This document shows positions 1-7,375 of a stretch of 18,667 nucleotides of DNA, piece by piece. Position 1 is the stretch's first letter. Every line of letters begins with the position of its first letter. The DNA is taken from positions 1 to 18,667 of the forward strand of contig JAHIZN010000099.1 in assembly GCA_018814245.1 (NCBI GenBank), read 5' to 3'. A program made the position numbers and the translations under genes. The stretch comes from a bacterium (GTDB lineage: Bacteria; UBA9089; CG2-30-40-21). The notes beneath the pieces are model-generated. The model was not told the DNA's origin and ran no database searches. It worked only from the letters and a program-made list of their open reading frames with translations.

Positions 1-261
1 CATTAAAAACATTCCAATTGACAAGGCAATCGACCGTCAGTATGCAAAAACATTGGGCAATATGTGATATTTATGCCTTAAATAGGTTGAGCAGAAAAAC
101 CTGTTTCTCTGGTTTTGAATATAAAATATGACAAATATCACCCGCTGATGAATGTAGTGGATAAAAACATCAATATCGCATTTGTTCACCGAGAATTACT
201 GCTACACGCCTCCTTTTCTTTTTAGGCATATTGTCATTTCTTAAACACCAAATCCAATCCT
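1..261. other. Non-coding stretch downstream of the hydrogenase gene
   Basis: No convincing gene lies here. On the plus strand, frame 2 is open from the window edge to a TGA at 65-67 (about 21 residues, containing IPIDKAIDRQYAKTLG). This could be the C-terminus of a gene that begins outside the window, convergent with the hydrogenase gene, but it is too short to assign. A weak hairpin with AAAACC/GGTTTT arms lies near 96-117 and has no strong T-run. On the minus strand only a roughly 19-codon ORF beginning MPKKKRRR is present. No hydrogenase maturation protease or hydrogenase small subunit is visible here. Confidence 0.5.
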
Positions 262-1536
262 TTAATGTACTGAGCATGAGATGCAAGGGTCATAAGCTCG
301 CAGCAACATGCCTGCCTTAGAGGTAATTGCAGCCTCATCAGTAGAGTCTGCATCCTGCCTATGTGATTCCACTATCCCTCTTACATCCCTTTCCATATTA
401 GATATGTTTATAGCTGTGGGGGTAATAATATCTGTCTTGATATTCTTGCCGCTTTCATCAAATTCATAATGATGATACAATGTGCCCCTTGGCACCTCTA
501 AAGCAGCTGTCCCTGTAGATTTGCCGAATTGGAACATGAGGGACGCTTCATTTTCCATCCATGTATCAAGAAGCTCATCGATAATCTCCAGACACCTTTG
601 GCCAGCATACACCAATTCTATTGCCTGTGCCAGATTGTTATGAAGCGGATTTTTTGTAATCTTGGTCATCTCCATGGCTTCTTTAGACTTATCATAAAGC
701 AGATCACCAAACATCATCACCCTTGCCAGTGAACCTACCATAAACGGCTTGCCATTATAAAGGCTATGCTTTGCCTTGGAATGTTCGATCACAACCTCCT
801 GACATACCTTTCTATAATCTCTTATCTTAAATTCTTTAGTCTCAGTTCTATCAGAGATACATATATTTTCCCCATAAAAACTAAATCTGTTGCCAACAGG
901 CTTTAATGCTGAAAAGTATTGAGGCTCGTCTACCGGAAAGATATCTATGTTAGAAAAAAAACTAACAGCCTCAAACCCATCATTCACAGCTATCTCCAAC
1001 TCTTTTTTTAAGGCAGCCAACTCATGTTTTTCGGGAATCCTCCCAAAGCCGCCGATACATAAATTTATCGGATGAATAGGCCTCCCTCCGCCAATAATCT
1101 CCTGAATCTTGTTGCCCAATTTCTTCAGTCTGAGTCCAATATTTGCCAACTCAGGGTTTTTTTCTGCTATACCAATAATTGAGGTGCAATCAAGATAATC
1201 TGGTGCAGACAGACAAAATAGATGCAGCCCATGGCTTTCTATCATCCCGCCGCAATGAATAAGTTCCCGCAAGAGCATTGTTTGCCTTGATATTGCTATT
1301 CCAAAGGCATTTTCAATTGCCATCAGTGATGTTATCATATGAGAAATACTACAAATGGCACATATTCGGCAAACAATCGGTGGTATCTCATCAAATGACT
1401 TGCCCATAACCAAAAGCTCAAAAAACCTTGAGCCTTCAAATATCTCAAGTTTAACAATATCCCTTGCCAAGTCAATGGTTACCCCGCCATGTCCCTCAAC
1501 CCGGCATATGTGTTCAATCTTTATCTCTCTGGACAT
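262..1536 (-). CDS. [NiFe] hydrogenase large (alpha) subunit, group 3-like, without C-terminal extension
   Basis: Probable catalytic large subunit of a cytoplasmic [NiFe] hydrogenase of the MvhA/HoxH/sulfhydrogenase-alpha type (424 residues, a normal length). The N-terminus has RVEGHGG at residues 12-18. The L1 motif RICAICSISH (57-66) supplies nickel ligands C59 and C62; the usual Gly between them is Ala60. The C-terminal motif DPCISCSVH (416-424) supplies C418 and C421. The TAA stop follows His424 directly, so the short tail normally removed by a maturation endopeptidase is absent. The start has a good ribosome site (GAGGAG, 8 nt spacing). It is the last gene of the minus-strand run, after atpD and a large hairpin repeat. 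No small, flavin or iron-sulfur subunit gene lies in the window, so its partners must be elsewhere if it works. Family assignment is strong; group and activity are inferred. Confidence 0.9.
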   Translation of the reverse strand: MSREIKIEHICRVEGHGGVTIDLARDIVKLEIFEGSRFFELLVMGKSFDEIPPIVCRICAICSISHMITSLMAIENAFGIAISRQTMLLRELIHCGGMIESHGLHLFCLSAPDYLDCTSIIGIAEKNPELANIGLRLKKLGNKIQEIIGGGRPIHPINLCIGGFGRIPEKHELAALKKELEIAVNDGFEAVSFFSNIDIFPVDEPQYFSALKPVGNRFSFYGENICISDRTETKEFKIRDYRKVCQEVVIEHSKAKHSLYNGKPFMVGSLARVMMFGDLLYDKSKEAMEMTKITKNPLHNNLAQAIELVYAGQRCLEIIDELLDTWMENEASLMFQFGKSTGTAALEVPRGTLYHHYEFDESGKNIKTDIITPTAINISNMERDVRGIVESHRQDADSTDEAAITSKAGMLLRAYDPCISCSVH

Positions 1537-1573
1537 AATGTTTACTCCTCTGTCAGCTATAAGTTATCACGGA

Positions 1574-1654
1574 TCACCACAGAGACACAGAGAATTACAG
1601 AAGTCAGAAATTCTGTTATCTGTCTTCTCCGTGACCTCTGTGCCTCTGTGGTGA
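1574..1654. repeat. Inverted repeat of the CACAGAG type between atpD and the hydrogenase gene
   Basis: The arms TCACCACAGAGACACAGAG (1574-1592) and CTCTGTGCCTCTGTGGTGA (1636-1654) are complementary at 18 of 19 positions. An inner ACAGAA/TTCTGT pair at about 1597-1616 would extend the fold. The element starts 5 nt after the atpD stop and fills most of the gap before the hydrogenase gene. As RNA it would form a long hairpin that could reduce or separate expression of the two genes. A related sequence lies inside the PorV-like gene at 11696-11725. It looks like a dispersed palindromic repeat. Confidence 0.75.
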
Positions 1655-1659
1655 ATTCC

Positions 1660-2277
1660 CTATTTTCTCACAATCTCTTTCACCTTCATCAATCTGGCTA
1701 AATTAGAGCGTTCTACCTCATCTAATTTTTGTTCAATGGAGGACATTGCCTCGCAAATACCCGGAATCAACACATGCTCCAGGGCATTTACCCTGCGTCT
1801 GGTGGTTTCCAACTCCTCTGAAATAAGCTGGATACATTTTTCCTTACTTGCCATATCCAAAAGCTGCGGCATTATTTCCTTAAGAATATTCAGGGAAACA
1901 TCCATATCACCAGATGTGTGCCAATTTACCGGACACGGTTTACAAGTGTCCCACTCAAATTGAAATTGTGGAAGACGGAGATTCAGGATATTTATCTGGC
2001 TCACTGTTATCTCTACCTGCCTCTTTGCCCTCCATAAGGCATCATCCATAATCTCAACAGATGCCTCCATTCGGGCTGAAAGGAATGCATTATAGACTTG
2101 CATCAGCCTTTCTTCAACCACTGCCCTTAATTCTTGAGTTTCTTTTATCATGGACCAAAATCTTCGCATCAGGTCTTCTTGCTTATCCTTCAGGAGCTTA
2201 TGCCCCCGACGAACAAGTCCAAGCCGTTTCTTTAACCGCATCAATTCCATTCGATTTGGGTTTACCTTGAGTTTCAC
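1660..2277 (-). CDS. atpD: V-type ATP synthase subunit D
   Basis: Central rotor-shaft subunit of the V/A-type ATPase; it transmits rotation between the A3B3 head and the membrane ring. The N-terminus KLKVNPNRMELMRLKKRLG followed by RRGHKLLKDKQEDLMRR is the family signature, and the rest is long coiled-coil helix ending in a basic tail. I place the start at a GTG at 2277, giving about 205 residues beginning M(V)KLKVNPNRMEL, the usual beginning and length. An upstream in-frame TTG at 2295 lies inside an AT-rich repeat and has no ribosome site, whereas GAGGG lies 11 nt before the GTG. It follows atpB by about 42 nt, matching the common B-D order of bacterial V-ATPase operons. Confidence 0.92.
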   Translation of the reverse strand: MKLKVNPNRMELMRLKKRLGLVRRGHKLLKDKQEDLMRRFWSMIKETQELRAVVEERLMQVYNAFLSARMEASVEIMDDALWRAKRQVEITVSQINILNLRLPQFQFEWDTCKPCPVNWHTSGDMDVSLNILKEIMPQLLDMASKEKCIQLISEELETTRRRVNALEHVLIPGICEAMSSIEQKLDEVERSNLARLMKVKEIVRK

Positions 2278-2291
2278 TGTATTTTCATCCC

Positions 2292-2327
2292 TCAATTTTT
2301 AATTTTTAATTCATAATTTTTAATTAC
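2292..2327. repeat. AT-rich 36-nt repeat at the 3' end of atpB, copy 1
   Basis: This tract of AATTTTTAATT, TTCATAATTTTT and TAATTAC blocks is identical over 36 nt to 15752-15787. It overlaps the last two codons and stop of atpB and also contains the unused upstream TTG of atpD. It has internal near-symmetry and an inverted near-copy at 15648-15680. Confidence 0.85.
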
Positions 2328-3762
2328 CCATATACTTATCAATATACTCATCCTTTACCCGTTTCAACTCTTGTCTTGGCAGCAATCGCAGCAACTCCCA
2401 GCCAATATTAAGTGTTTCAGTAATCGTCCTGTTTTCATTTATTCCCTGAGTAACAAACCTGTCCTCAAACCCTGTGGAAAATCTTAAAAACGCCTTATCT
2501 GCATCTGACAGGGCTGTCTCCCCAAGGATAACCTTTAATTCCTCTGCTTGTTTGCCACGGGCATAGGCAGCAAACAATTGATTTGCCAATCCTGCATGAT
2601 CCTCTCTTGTCTTTCCTGCACCTACCCCCTTGTCCCGTAATCGTGAGAGTGAGGGCAGAACATTAATCGATGGATAGCACCCCTTGCGATACAAATTGCG
2701 ATCCAGGATTATCTGTCCCTCGGTAATATAGCCTGTCAGGTCAGGGATGGGATGGGTTTTATCGTCTTCAGGCATAGAAAGCACCGGGATAAGGGTAATT
2801 GACCCATTCTTGCCCTTGATGCGTCCTGCCCGCTCATACAGGGTAGATAGATCTGTATAAAGATAACCGGGATAACCCCTTCTTCCAGGCACCTCTTTTC
2901 TTGCCGCAGATATTTCACGAAGTGCCTCACAATAATTGGTCATATCGATAAGAATAACCAACACATGCATCCCTTGTTCAAAGGCAAGGTACTCGGCTGC
3001 TGTCAATGCCACCCTTGGTGTAGCAATTCGCTCTATAGCCGGATCATCGGCTAAGTTCATAAACAACACTGCCCGCTCTATAGCACCTGTCCGCTTAAAG
3101 TCAGTGATAAAATAGTTTGCATCCTCAAAGGTAATGCCCATGGCTCCAAACACAACAGCAAATTTTTCACTTGAAGATTCTGGGTCAGAGGTTCTGTCTT
3201 CTGTCTCCTGCTTATCAGAGCAGACACATAGGTCTGCCCCTACCTTCTGAAGTACTGTTGCCTGTCTGGCAATCTGAGCTGCAAGCTCAATATGCGGCAG
3301 CCCAAACCCAGAAAAGATGGGCAGCTTTTGTCCGCGAACAAGGGTATTTAAGCCATCTATGGATGAGATGCCTGTCTGAATAAACTCCAGGGGATAATCC
3401 CGTGCATATGGATTAATCGGATTACCGGCAATATTCAGCCGCTTTTCCGGAATAATATTTGGCCCCTTATCAATAGGGTGACCAAGTCCATCAAATATTC
3501 GTCCCAGCATATCCATGGACACGCCAATCTCAAGCCCCTTGCCCAAAAATCTGACACGGGTTTGCTGAATATTAATCCCTGTGGCACTCTCAAACAGCTG
3601 AACCAATGCCTTATCACCACGGCATTCCAGCACCCTGCCCCTTCGCACCTCACCGCCAGGCATCTCAAGCTCCACTAATTCCTCATACTTGACACCCTCA
3701 ACCTCGCCCACCAAAACCAATGGTCCGGCAATCTCTTCAATTGTTAGATATTCCTTGATCAT
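2320..3762 (-). CDS. atpB: V-type ATP synthase subunit B, with an in-frame inserted palindromic element
   Basis: Non-catalytic head subunit of the V/A-type ATPase, cytoplasmic, alternating with subunit A in the A3B3 hexamer. The N-terminus MIKEYLTIEEIAGPLVLVGE, the SGFGLPHIELAAQIARQ segment (where a catalytic subunit would have its P-loop), FAVVFGAMGITFEDANYF, and the C-terminal NIGWELLRLLPRQELKRV block are diagnostic. The start has GGAG 7 nt upstream. At 480 residues it is somewhat longer than the family norm of about 460. The excess lies between ARQATV and FAVVFGAMG, where residues 174-188 (VGADLCVCSDKQETE) come from a 46-nt palindromic repeat also found in atpI. The flanking blocks are intact, so the protein is probably functional. 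The gene follows the TOPRIM gene by 21 nt, so subunit A is not its immediate upstream neighbour as it usually is. Confidence 0.96.
   Translation of the reverse strand: MIKEYLTIEEIAGPLVLVGEVEGVKYEELVELEMPGGEVRRGRVLECRGDKALVQLFESATGINIQQTRVRFLGKGLEIGVSMDMLGRIFDGLGHPIDKGPNIIPEKRLNIAGNPINPYARDYPLEFIQTGISSIDGLNTLVRGQKLPIFSGFGLPHIELAAQIARQATVLQKVGADLCVCSDKQETEDRTSDPESSSEKFAVVFGAMGITFEDANYFITDFKRTGAIERAVLFMNLADDPAIERIATPRVALTAAEYLAFEQGMHVLVILIDMTNYCEALREISAARKEVPGRRGYPGYLYTDLSTLYERAGRIKGKNGSITLIPVLSMPEDDKTHPIPDLTGYITEGQIILDRNLYRKGCYPSINVLPSLSRLRDKGVGAGKTREDHAGLANQLFAAYARGKQAEELKVILGETALSDADKAFLRFSTGFEDRFVTQGINENRTITETLNIGWELLRLLPRQELKRVKDEYIDKYMGN
3199..3244 (-). repeat. Palindromic element inside atpB (copy 1)
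   Basis: This 46-nt element, read on the minus strand, begins GGTAGGGGCAGACC and ends GAGACAGAA. It matches 9242-9287 at 44 of 46 positions. Its core is an inverted repeat (GGGCAGAC, loop CTATGT, GTCTGCTC) with one wobble relative to the perfect copy at 14539-14560. It is read in frame as VGADLCVCSDKQETE and contains no stop. Confidence 0.9.
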
Positions 3763-3783
3763 TTTTACTCTCCAATCTTAAGT

Positions 3784-4413
3784 CTACAATGCTTGCAAGA
3801 ATTGCTTTACAGTCTCAAACACAGGGCTTTCTAAATCCCAATAACCTGCCTCTGCTGCCTCACCCAACCTCTTTTCAGGATCTTGTCTTGAAGCAAGGAA
3901 GGCATGAACCTTTGCCTTGGAAATAGCAACATTAGTCGAAGAGGGTTCAACTGTAGGCAAACGAATCCCTTTTTCGGCAAGACATTTGGAATATCCCTCA
4001 ACACAAGGCATAGCTACATCATCCTTGATTGATTCAAGGCAAAGGTCTTCTAATGCACCAGGGCGATTCCCTCCTGGCAATATCATCACACTTACCCTCA
4101 AGTCATCCCCTGCAATAATTAATGGAGCTTTGGGAACAGGAAGATTTGAATTTTCAAGTGCCTTGCAAACACTGGCAAAGGCAGCTGATGGATCATTGTC
4201 TGCATCCCTTATTATCCCGAGAGAAAGAACATCAGAGAAATTGAGCTGTTTTACAAGCTCAGGTAGATTCTTATGGATTTTAGTTTTTCCCCCGATAGGC
4301 AATATCTGAATATTTTCAATCGGTAAGCAGCTTAATAACTTAAGGAAAAACCTCTTATCCTCTTCACCTTCGACTATCAATAGTTTCTCTTTCTCTATCT
4401 CTATCTTCCCCAT
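3784..4413 (-). CDS. TOPRIM-like protein (DUF3226 type), partner of the adjacent AAA ATPase
   Basis: Small protein (about 209 residues) resembling the DUF3226/OLD-type TOPRIM group. Counted from the upstream in-frame ATG at 4428, the TOPRIM hallmarks are Glu20 in LLIVEGEEDKRFF and the Asp-x-Asp pair at residues 75 and 77 in IIRDADNDP; both are metal-binding positions in TOPRIM nucleases. A Gly-rich turn (IGGKTK) lies between them. I place the start at the ATG at 4413: it overlaps the TGA of the AAA gene by one base (TGATG) and has GGAGG 7 nt upstream, so the two are translationally coupled. Coupled AAA ATPase plus TOPRIM pairs include the OLD-like and PARIS anti-phage systems; this pair differs from known PARIS in its TOPRIM family. 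A nuclease role is inferred. Confidence 0.75.
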   Translation of the reverse strand: MGKIEIEKEKLLIVEGEEDKRFFLKLLSCLPIENIQILPIGGKTKIHKNLPELVKQLNFSDVLSLGIIRDADNDPSAAFASVCKALENSNLPVPKAPLIIAGDDLRVSVMILPGGNRPGALEDLCLESIKDDVAMPCVEGYSKCLAEKGIRLPTVEPSSTNVAISKAKVHAFLASRQDPEKRLGEAAEAGYWDLESPVFETVKQFLQAL

Positions 4414-5486
4414 CAACGAACCTCCCATCCAGTCTCTATGGTGGACTCCAAACTCTCCTGGTCATAAGCAATAACCTTAATCTTTTCCTTAATCATTCCT
4501 AACCGATAGAGAGCAAAATCATAGGGAGAATTCTCAGAAAAAGCCTGGTGTGCAGCAGATAGACATTCATAGCTATGGGTTGTAGCGAAAACTTGCGTAT
4601 TAAGTTGCCTCGCAATATCTCCAATCGCTGTCCAGAGCTTTTTCAATACTGAATGATGGAGTCCATTTTCCACCTCATCTATAAGTACCATGCCATTAGG
4701 GGCATTGGCAATTGCCAGGATAATGCTGCAAATTCGGACCATCCCATCCCCCATAACATGCAAAGGCATTAGCTCGCTACCACCAATATCTCCATGCAGC
4801 ATTGGTTGCCCAGCCCTTGTTATCAGGGCTATCCGTTGAAGCTTTGGCTCAATGAGTTTGAGGGTATTGATAAGCAAATCTTGCTGATTTTTGATTTCTA
4901 AGTTGCTAAATAAATCAGCTTCCTCTGAAGACGAAATATATCTTCGTGCAGCCAGAAAGTATTCAGGAAACAATTGAGGAAGAGGGGAAGGCTCAACATA
5001 AATTCCTTGAGGATTGATAAATAATCGATATTTTCTGATCCCTTCCGTATCCTCACATTCGTATTCAAGTCCACCATACTCTGCTGATTCACGACTTATA
5101 ACCGATGCGTTTTGACCCTCGGCTATTTCCAGAGAAGTGAAATTCTGCGGCAGCATCCTGAAACGAAGCGATCTCTTTTCCCCTTTATCATTAATACCCT
5201 CCATCTCTACATTTCTGGAAATATCTAACCCAAAAAAGAGATTTGCCCAAAGAAGACTCGCAGCTTGTGACATCTTAAGGCTCATTCCATCACCAAATCC
5301 TCGAAAGATATTAATACGATTTGTTGCTATCTGTGGATTTGGCGCACTGCCATAAAGGAACAGAGCCTCAAGCAAGGCAGTCTTCCCAATATTATTCAGC
5401 CCTGTTATCAAATTTACCCGTTGGATATTCTCGATCTCTAATTCCTCAAAACAGCGGAAGTTTTTTATCTTAAACGAGTTGTACAT
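4413..5486 (-). CDS. AAA family ATPase (AAA_15/AAA_21, OLD/ABC-like), coupled to the TOPRIM gene
   Basis: SMC/ABC-type ATPase of about 357 residues. It begins with the typical F-x-I-x-N-F-R-C-F segment (residues 5-13), then Walker A GLNNIGKT (29-36). It has a signature-like GDGMVRICSIILAI, Walker B VLIDEVENGLH (about 267-277, catalytic Glu271) and an H-loop FATTHS with His304. This layout fits the AAA_15/AAA_21 group that partners TOPRIM nucleases. The ATG at 5486 is chosen over one at 5531 because GAGGAG lies 6 nt before it and the protein then starts at the conserved FKIKNFRCF block; the longer version would read through a palindromic repeat and overlap atpA. The gene is inserted between atpA and atpB, 31 nt after the former. 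It has no known link to ATP synthase assembly. Confidence 0.85.
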   Translation of the reverse strand: MYNSFKIKNFRCFEELEIENIQRVNLITGLNNIGKTALLEALFLYGSAPNPQIATNRINIFRGFGDGMSLKMSQAASLLWANLFFGLDISRNVEMEGINDKGEKRSLRFRMLPQNFTSLEIAEGQNASVISRESAEYGGLEYECEDTEGIRKYRLFINPQGIYVEPSPLPQLFPEYFLAARRYISSSEEADLFSNLEIKNQQDLLINTLKLIEPKLQRIALITRAGQPMLHGDIGGSELMPLHVMGDGMVRICSIILAIANAPNGMVLIDEVENGLHHSVLKKLWTAIGDIARQLNTQVFATTHSYECLSAAHQAFSENSPYDFALYRLGMIKEKIKVIAYDQESLESTIETGWEVR

Positions 5487-5499
5487 GATTTTCTCCTCT

Positions 5500-5520
5500 A
5501 CAGACTGGAAGCCTGTGCTA
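5500..5520. repeat. Short imperfect palindrome at the atpA/AAA junction
   Basis: The sequence ACAGACTGGAAGCCTGTG (from 5500) is an imperfect inverted repeat centred on CTGGAAG. It directly follows and overlaps the TAG stop of atpA (5518-5520) and ends just before the ribosome site of the AAA gene. It resembles dispersed TTCCAG-centred repeats of environmental bacteria (from memory). Only one copy is seen in the window. Confidence 0.45.
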
Positions 5521-7272
5521 CTTTCCCCCAAGCCCCTTTATCTGCTCAATCATCCTCTCCCTGATCCCATCAAACCCTGCCAATTGATCCTCCGGGATAT
5601 TCCGCATACGCACAATCTCCTGACGGCATGGAAGGTTAAGCACATCATCAATCTTTGCCCCTTTTTTCAGGGCACTGGACGCTATTTTGTGAAAATCAAG
5701 GATAATCATTAACATTTGATACTGCTTGGCAAAGGATGTATAAGCATCAATTGCATCAAAGGCATTCTGATGAAGAAAGTCCTCTCGTATTGTTCGGGCA
5801 GTCTCAAGGATTAGTCTGTCTTCATTAGAAATGGCATCCATGCCCACTAATCTTACAATTTCCTTGAGTTCACCCTCTCTTTGCAGCAGGTTCATGGCAT
5901 TCTGACGAATCTCGGTCCAGTCAGCAGTAATCTTTTGGGTCATAAATTCCTCTATCTTTTCATGATACAGGGAATAACTGGTCAGCCAGTTTATAGCCGG
6001 AAAATGCCGCTCGTATGCCAGCCAATCCTCAAGACTCCAGAAGACCTTGACCACCTTAAGTGTTGATTGAACAACAGGATCATTCAAGTCTCCACCCGGC
6101 GGGGATACAGCACCAATAACACTTAAGATCCCTTCCCTTTCATCGCTCCCGCAGCAGATAACCCGTCCTGCCCGTTCATAAAACCCTGCAATTCGTGAGG
6201 CAAGATAGGCTGGATACCCCTCTTCACCCGGCATCTCTTCTAAGCGTCCCGACATCTCCCGCAATGCCTCTGCCCATCGTGATGTAGAGTCAGCCATCAA
6301 AGCCACGCTATAGCCCATATCACGAAAGTACTCGGCAATGGTAATTCCTGTATAAATTGAAGCCTCTCTGGCAGTAACCGGCATATTAGAGGTATTGGCT
6401 ATCAATATGGTTCTATCCATCAATGGTTTGCCTGATTTGGGATCAATCAGCTCCGGGAATTCCAACAGCACATCTGTCATCTCATTGCCCCGTTCCCCGC
6501 AGCCAATAAAGATAATTATTTCAGCATCAGCCCATTTGGCTAATTGATGCTGGATAACGGTCTTGCCAGCACCAAAGGGGCCAGGGGCACAGGCTGTTCC
6601 ACCCTTACCTATGGGGAAAAAGGTATCAATCACCCTTTGCCCGGTAATCAGGGGCATATTGGGAACCAACTTTTCTTTATACGGCCTTGGCTTTCTGACA
6701 GGCCACTTCTGCATCATGGTTATATCCCCTACCCCATCCTTGGTTCGTATCTTGCAAATAGGCTCAATAACCGTAAATTCTCCAGCATAAATCTCAACAA
6801 CCTCACCATCAAGCCCCAGCGGCACCATGATTTGGTGTTTAATCAACTCGGTTTCCTGAACAAATCCAAGGATATCTCCACCTGTAACCATAGCACCATT
6901 TTTTATTGTCGGAACAAATGCCCATTTCTTTTCCCTGTTTAAGGCATTGGTTCTGATCCCTCTGGTGATATAATCGCCAACAAGTGTCCAGATAACATCC
7001 AATGGTCGCTGAATACCATCATAAATAGATGCAAGCAGCCCTGGTCCAAGCTCTACGCTCAATGGCTCACCGGTTGTTGTTACCGGCTCACCAGGACCAA
7101 TACCACCGGTTTCCTCATACACCTGAATAGATGCATCCTGCTCCCGAATCTCAATAATCTCACCAATCAATCCAATATTACCAACCCTTACCACATCCGC
7201 CATTCGTGCCTCAGCCATATCCTGAGCTACAACAAGCGGACCCGAAACCTTTGTAATTATTCCCTGTTTCAT
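5518..7272 (-). CDS. atpA: V-type ATP synthase subunit A (catalytic)
   Basis: Catalytic nucleotide-binding subunit of the V/A-type ATPase (584 residues, the normal bacterial length). It begins MKQGIITKVSGPLVVAQDM and has the Walker A GPFGAGKT at residues 231-238. The family blocks IIFIGCGERGNEMTDVL, MADSTSRWAEALREMSGRLE and AVSPPGGDLNDPVVQSTL follow in order, covering the catalytic Glu, Walker B and adenine-pocket regions. The non-homologous region of about 90 residues before the P-loop, diagnostic of V/A-type A subunits, is present. The start has AGGAGAG 5 nt upstream. Unusually, it is preceded by a DinD-like gene rather than by E, C or F subunits, and followed by an AAA/TOPRIM pair rather than by atpB. 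The frame is intact and all key motifs remain, so it is probably functional. Confidence 0.98.
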   Translation of the reverse strand: MKQGIITKVSGPLVVAQDMAEARMADVVRVGNIGLIGEIIEIREQDASIQVYEETGGIGPGEPVTTTGEPLSVELGPGLLASIYDGIQRPLDVIWTLVGDYITRGIRTNALNREKKWAFVPTIKNGAMVTGGDILGFVQETELIKHQIMVPLGLDGEVVEIYAGEFTVIEPICKIRTKDGVGDITMMQKWPVRKPRPYKEKLVPNMPLITGQRVIDTFFPIGKGGTACAPGPFGAGKTVIQHQLAKWADAEIIIFIGCGERGNEMTDVLLEFPELIDPKSGKPLMDRTILIANTSNMPVTAREASIYTGITIAEYFRDMGYSVALMADSTSRWAEALREMSGRLEEMPGEEGYPAYLASRIAGFYERAGRVICCGSDEREGILSVIGAVSPPGGDLNDPVVQSTLKVVKVFWSLEDWLAYERHFPAINWLTSYSLYHEKIEEFMTQKITADWTEIRQNAMNLLQREGELKEIVRLVGMDAISNEDRLILETARTIREDFLHQNAFDAIDAYTSFAKQYQMLMIILDFHKIASSALKKGAKIDDVLNLPCRQEIVRMRNIPEDQLAGFDGIRERMIEQIKGLGGK

Positions 7273-7375
7273 AACAACTCTCCTATGGCAATCTGTAAGC
7301 GTTTAGTTAACAGCAGTCAGTTTCCAGAAGTACTACCTTCTTCAGCTTTTGCCTTGATTTTATGGTCTGGACTTT

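Noticed and set aside
2..67. Plus-strand open frame at the left edge (about 21 codons)
   Set aside because: It could be the end of a real gene but is too short to identify or confirm.
1574..1654. CRISPR array
   Set aside because: The repeated sequence is one inverted pair without regular direct repeats and spacers; no cas gene is present.
5487..5531. An upstream ATG for the AAA gene overlapping atpA
   Set aside because: The extra residues are encoded by a palindrome and atpA coding sequence; ATG 5486 has a strong ribosome site and starts at the conserved block.
7277..7375. A possible remnant of a missing V-ATPase subunit (F, C or E) between dinD and atpA
   Set aside because: All three minus-strand frames were read; none gives a segment recognisable as a subunit terminus.
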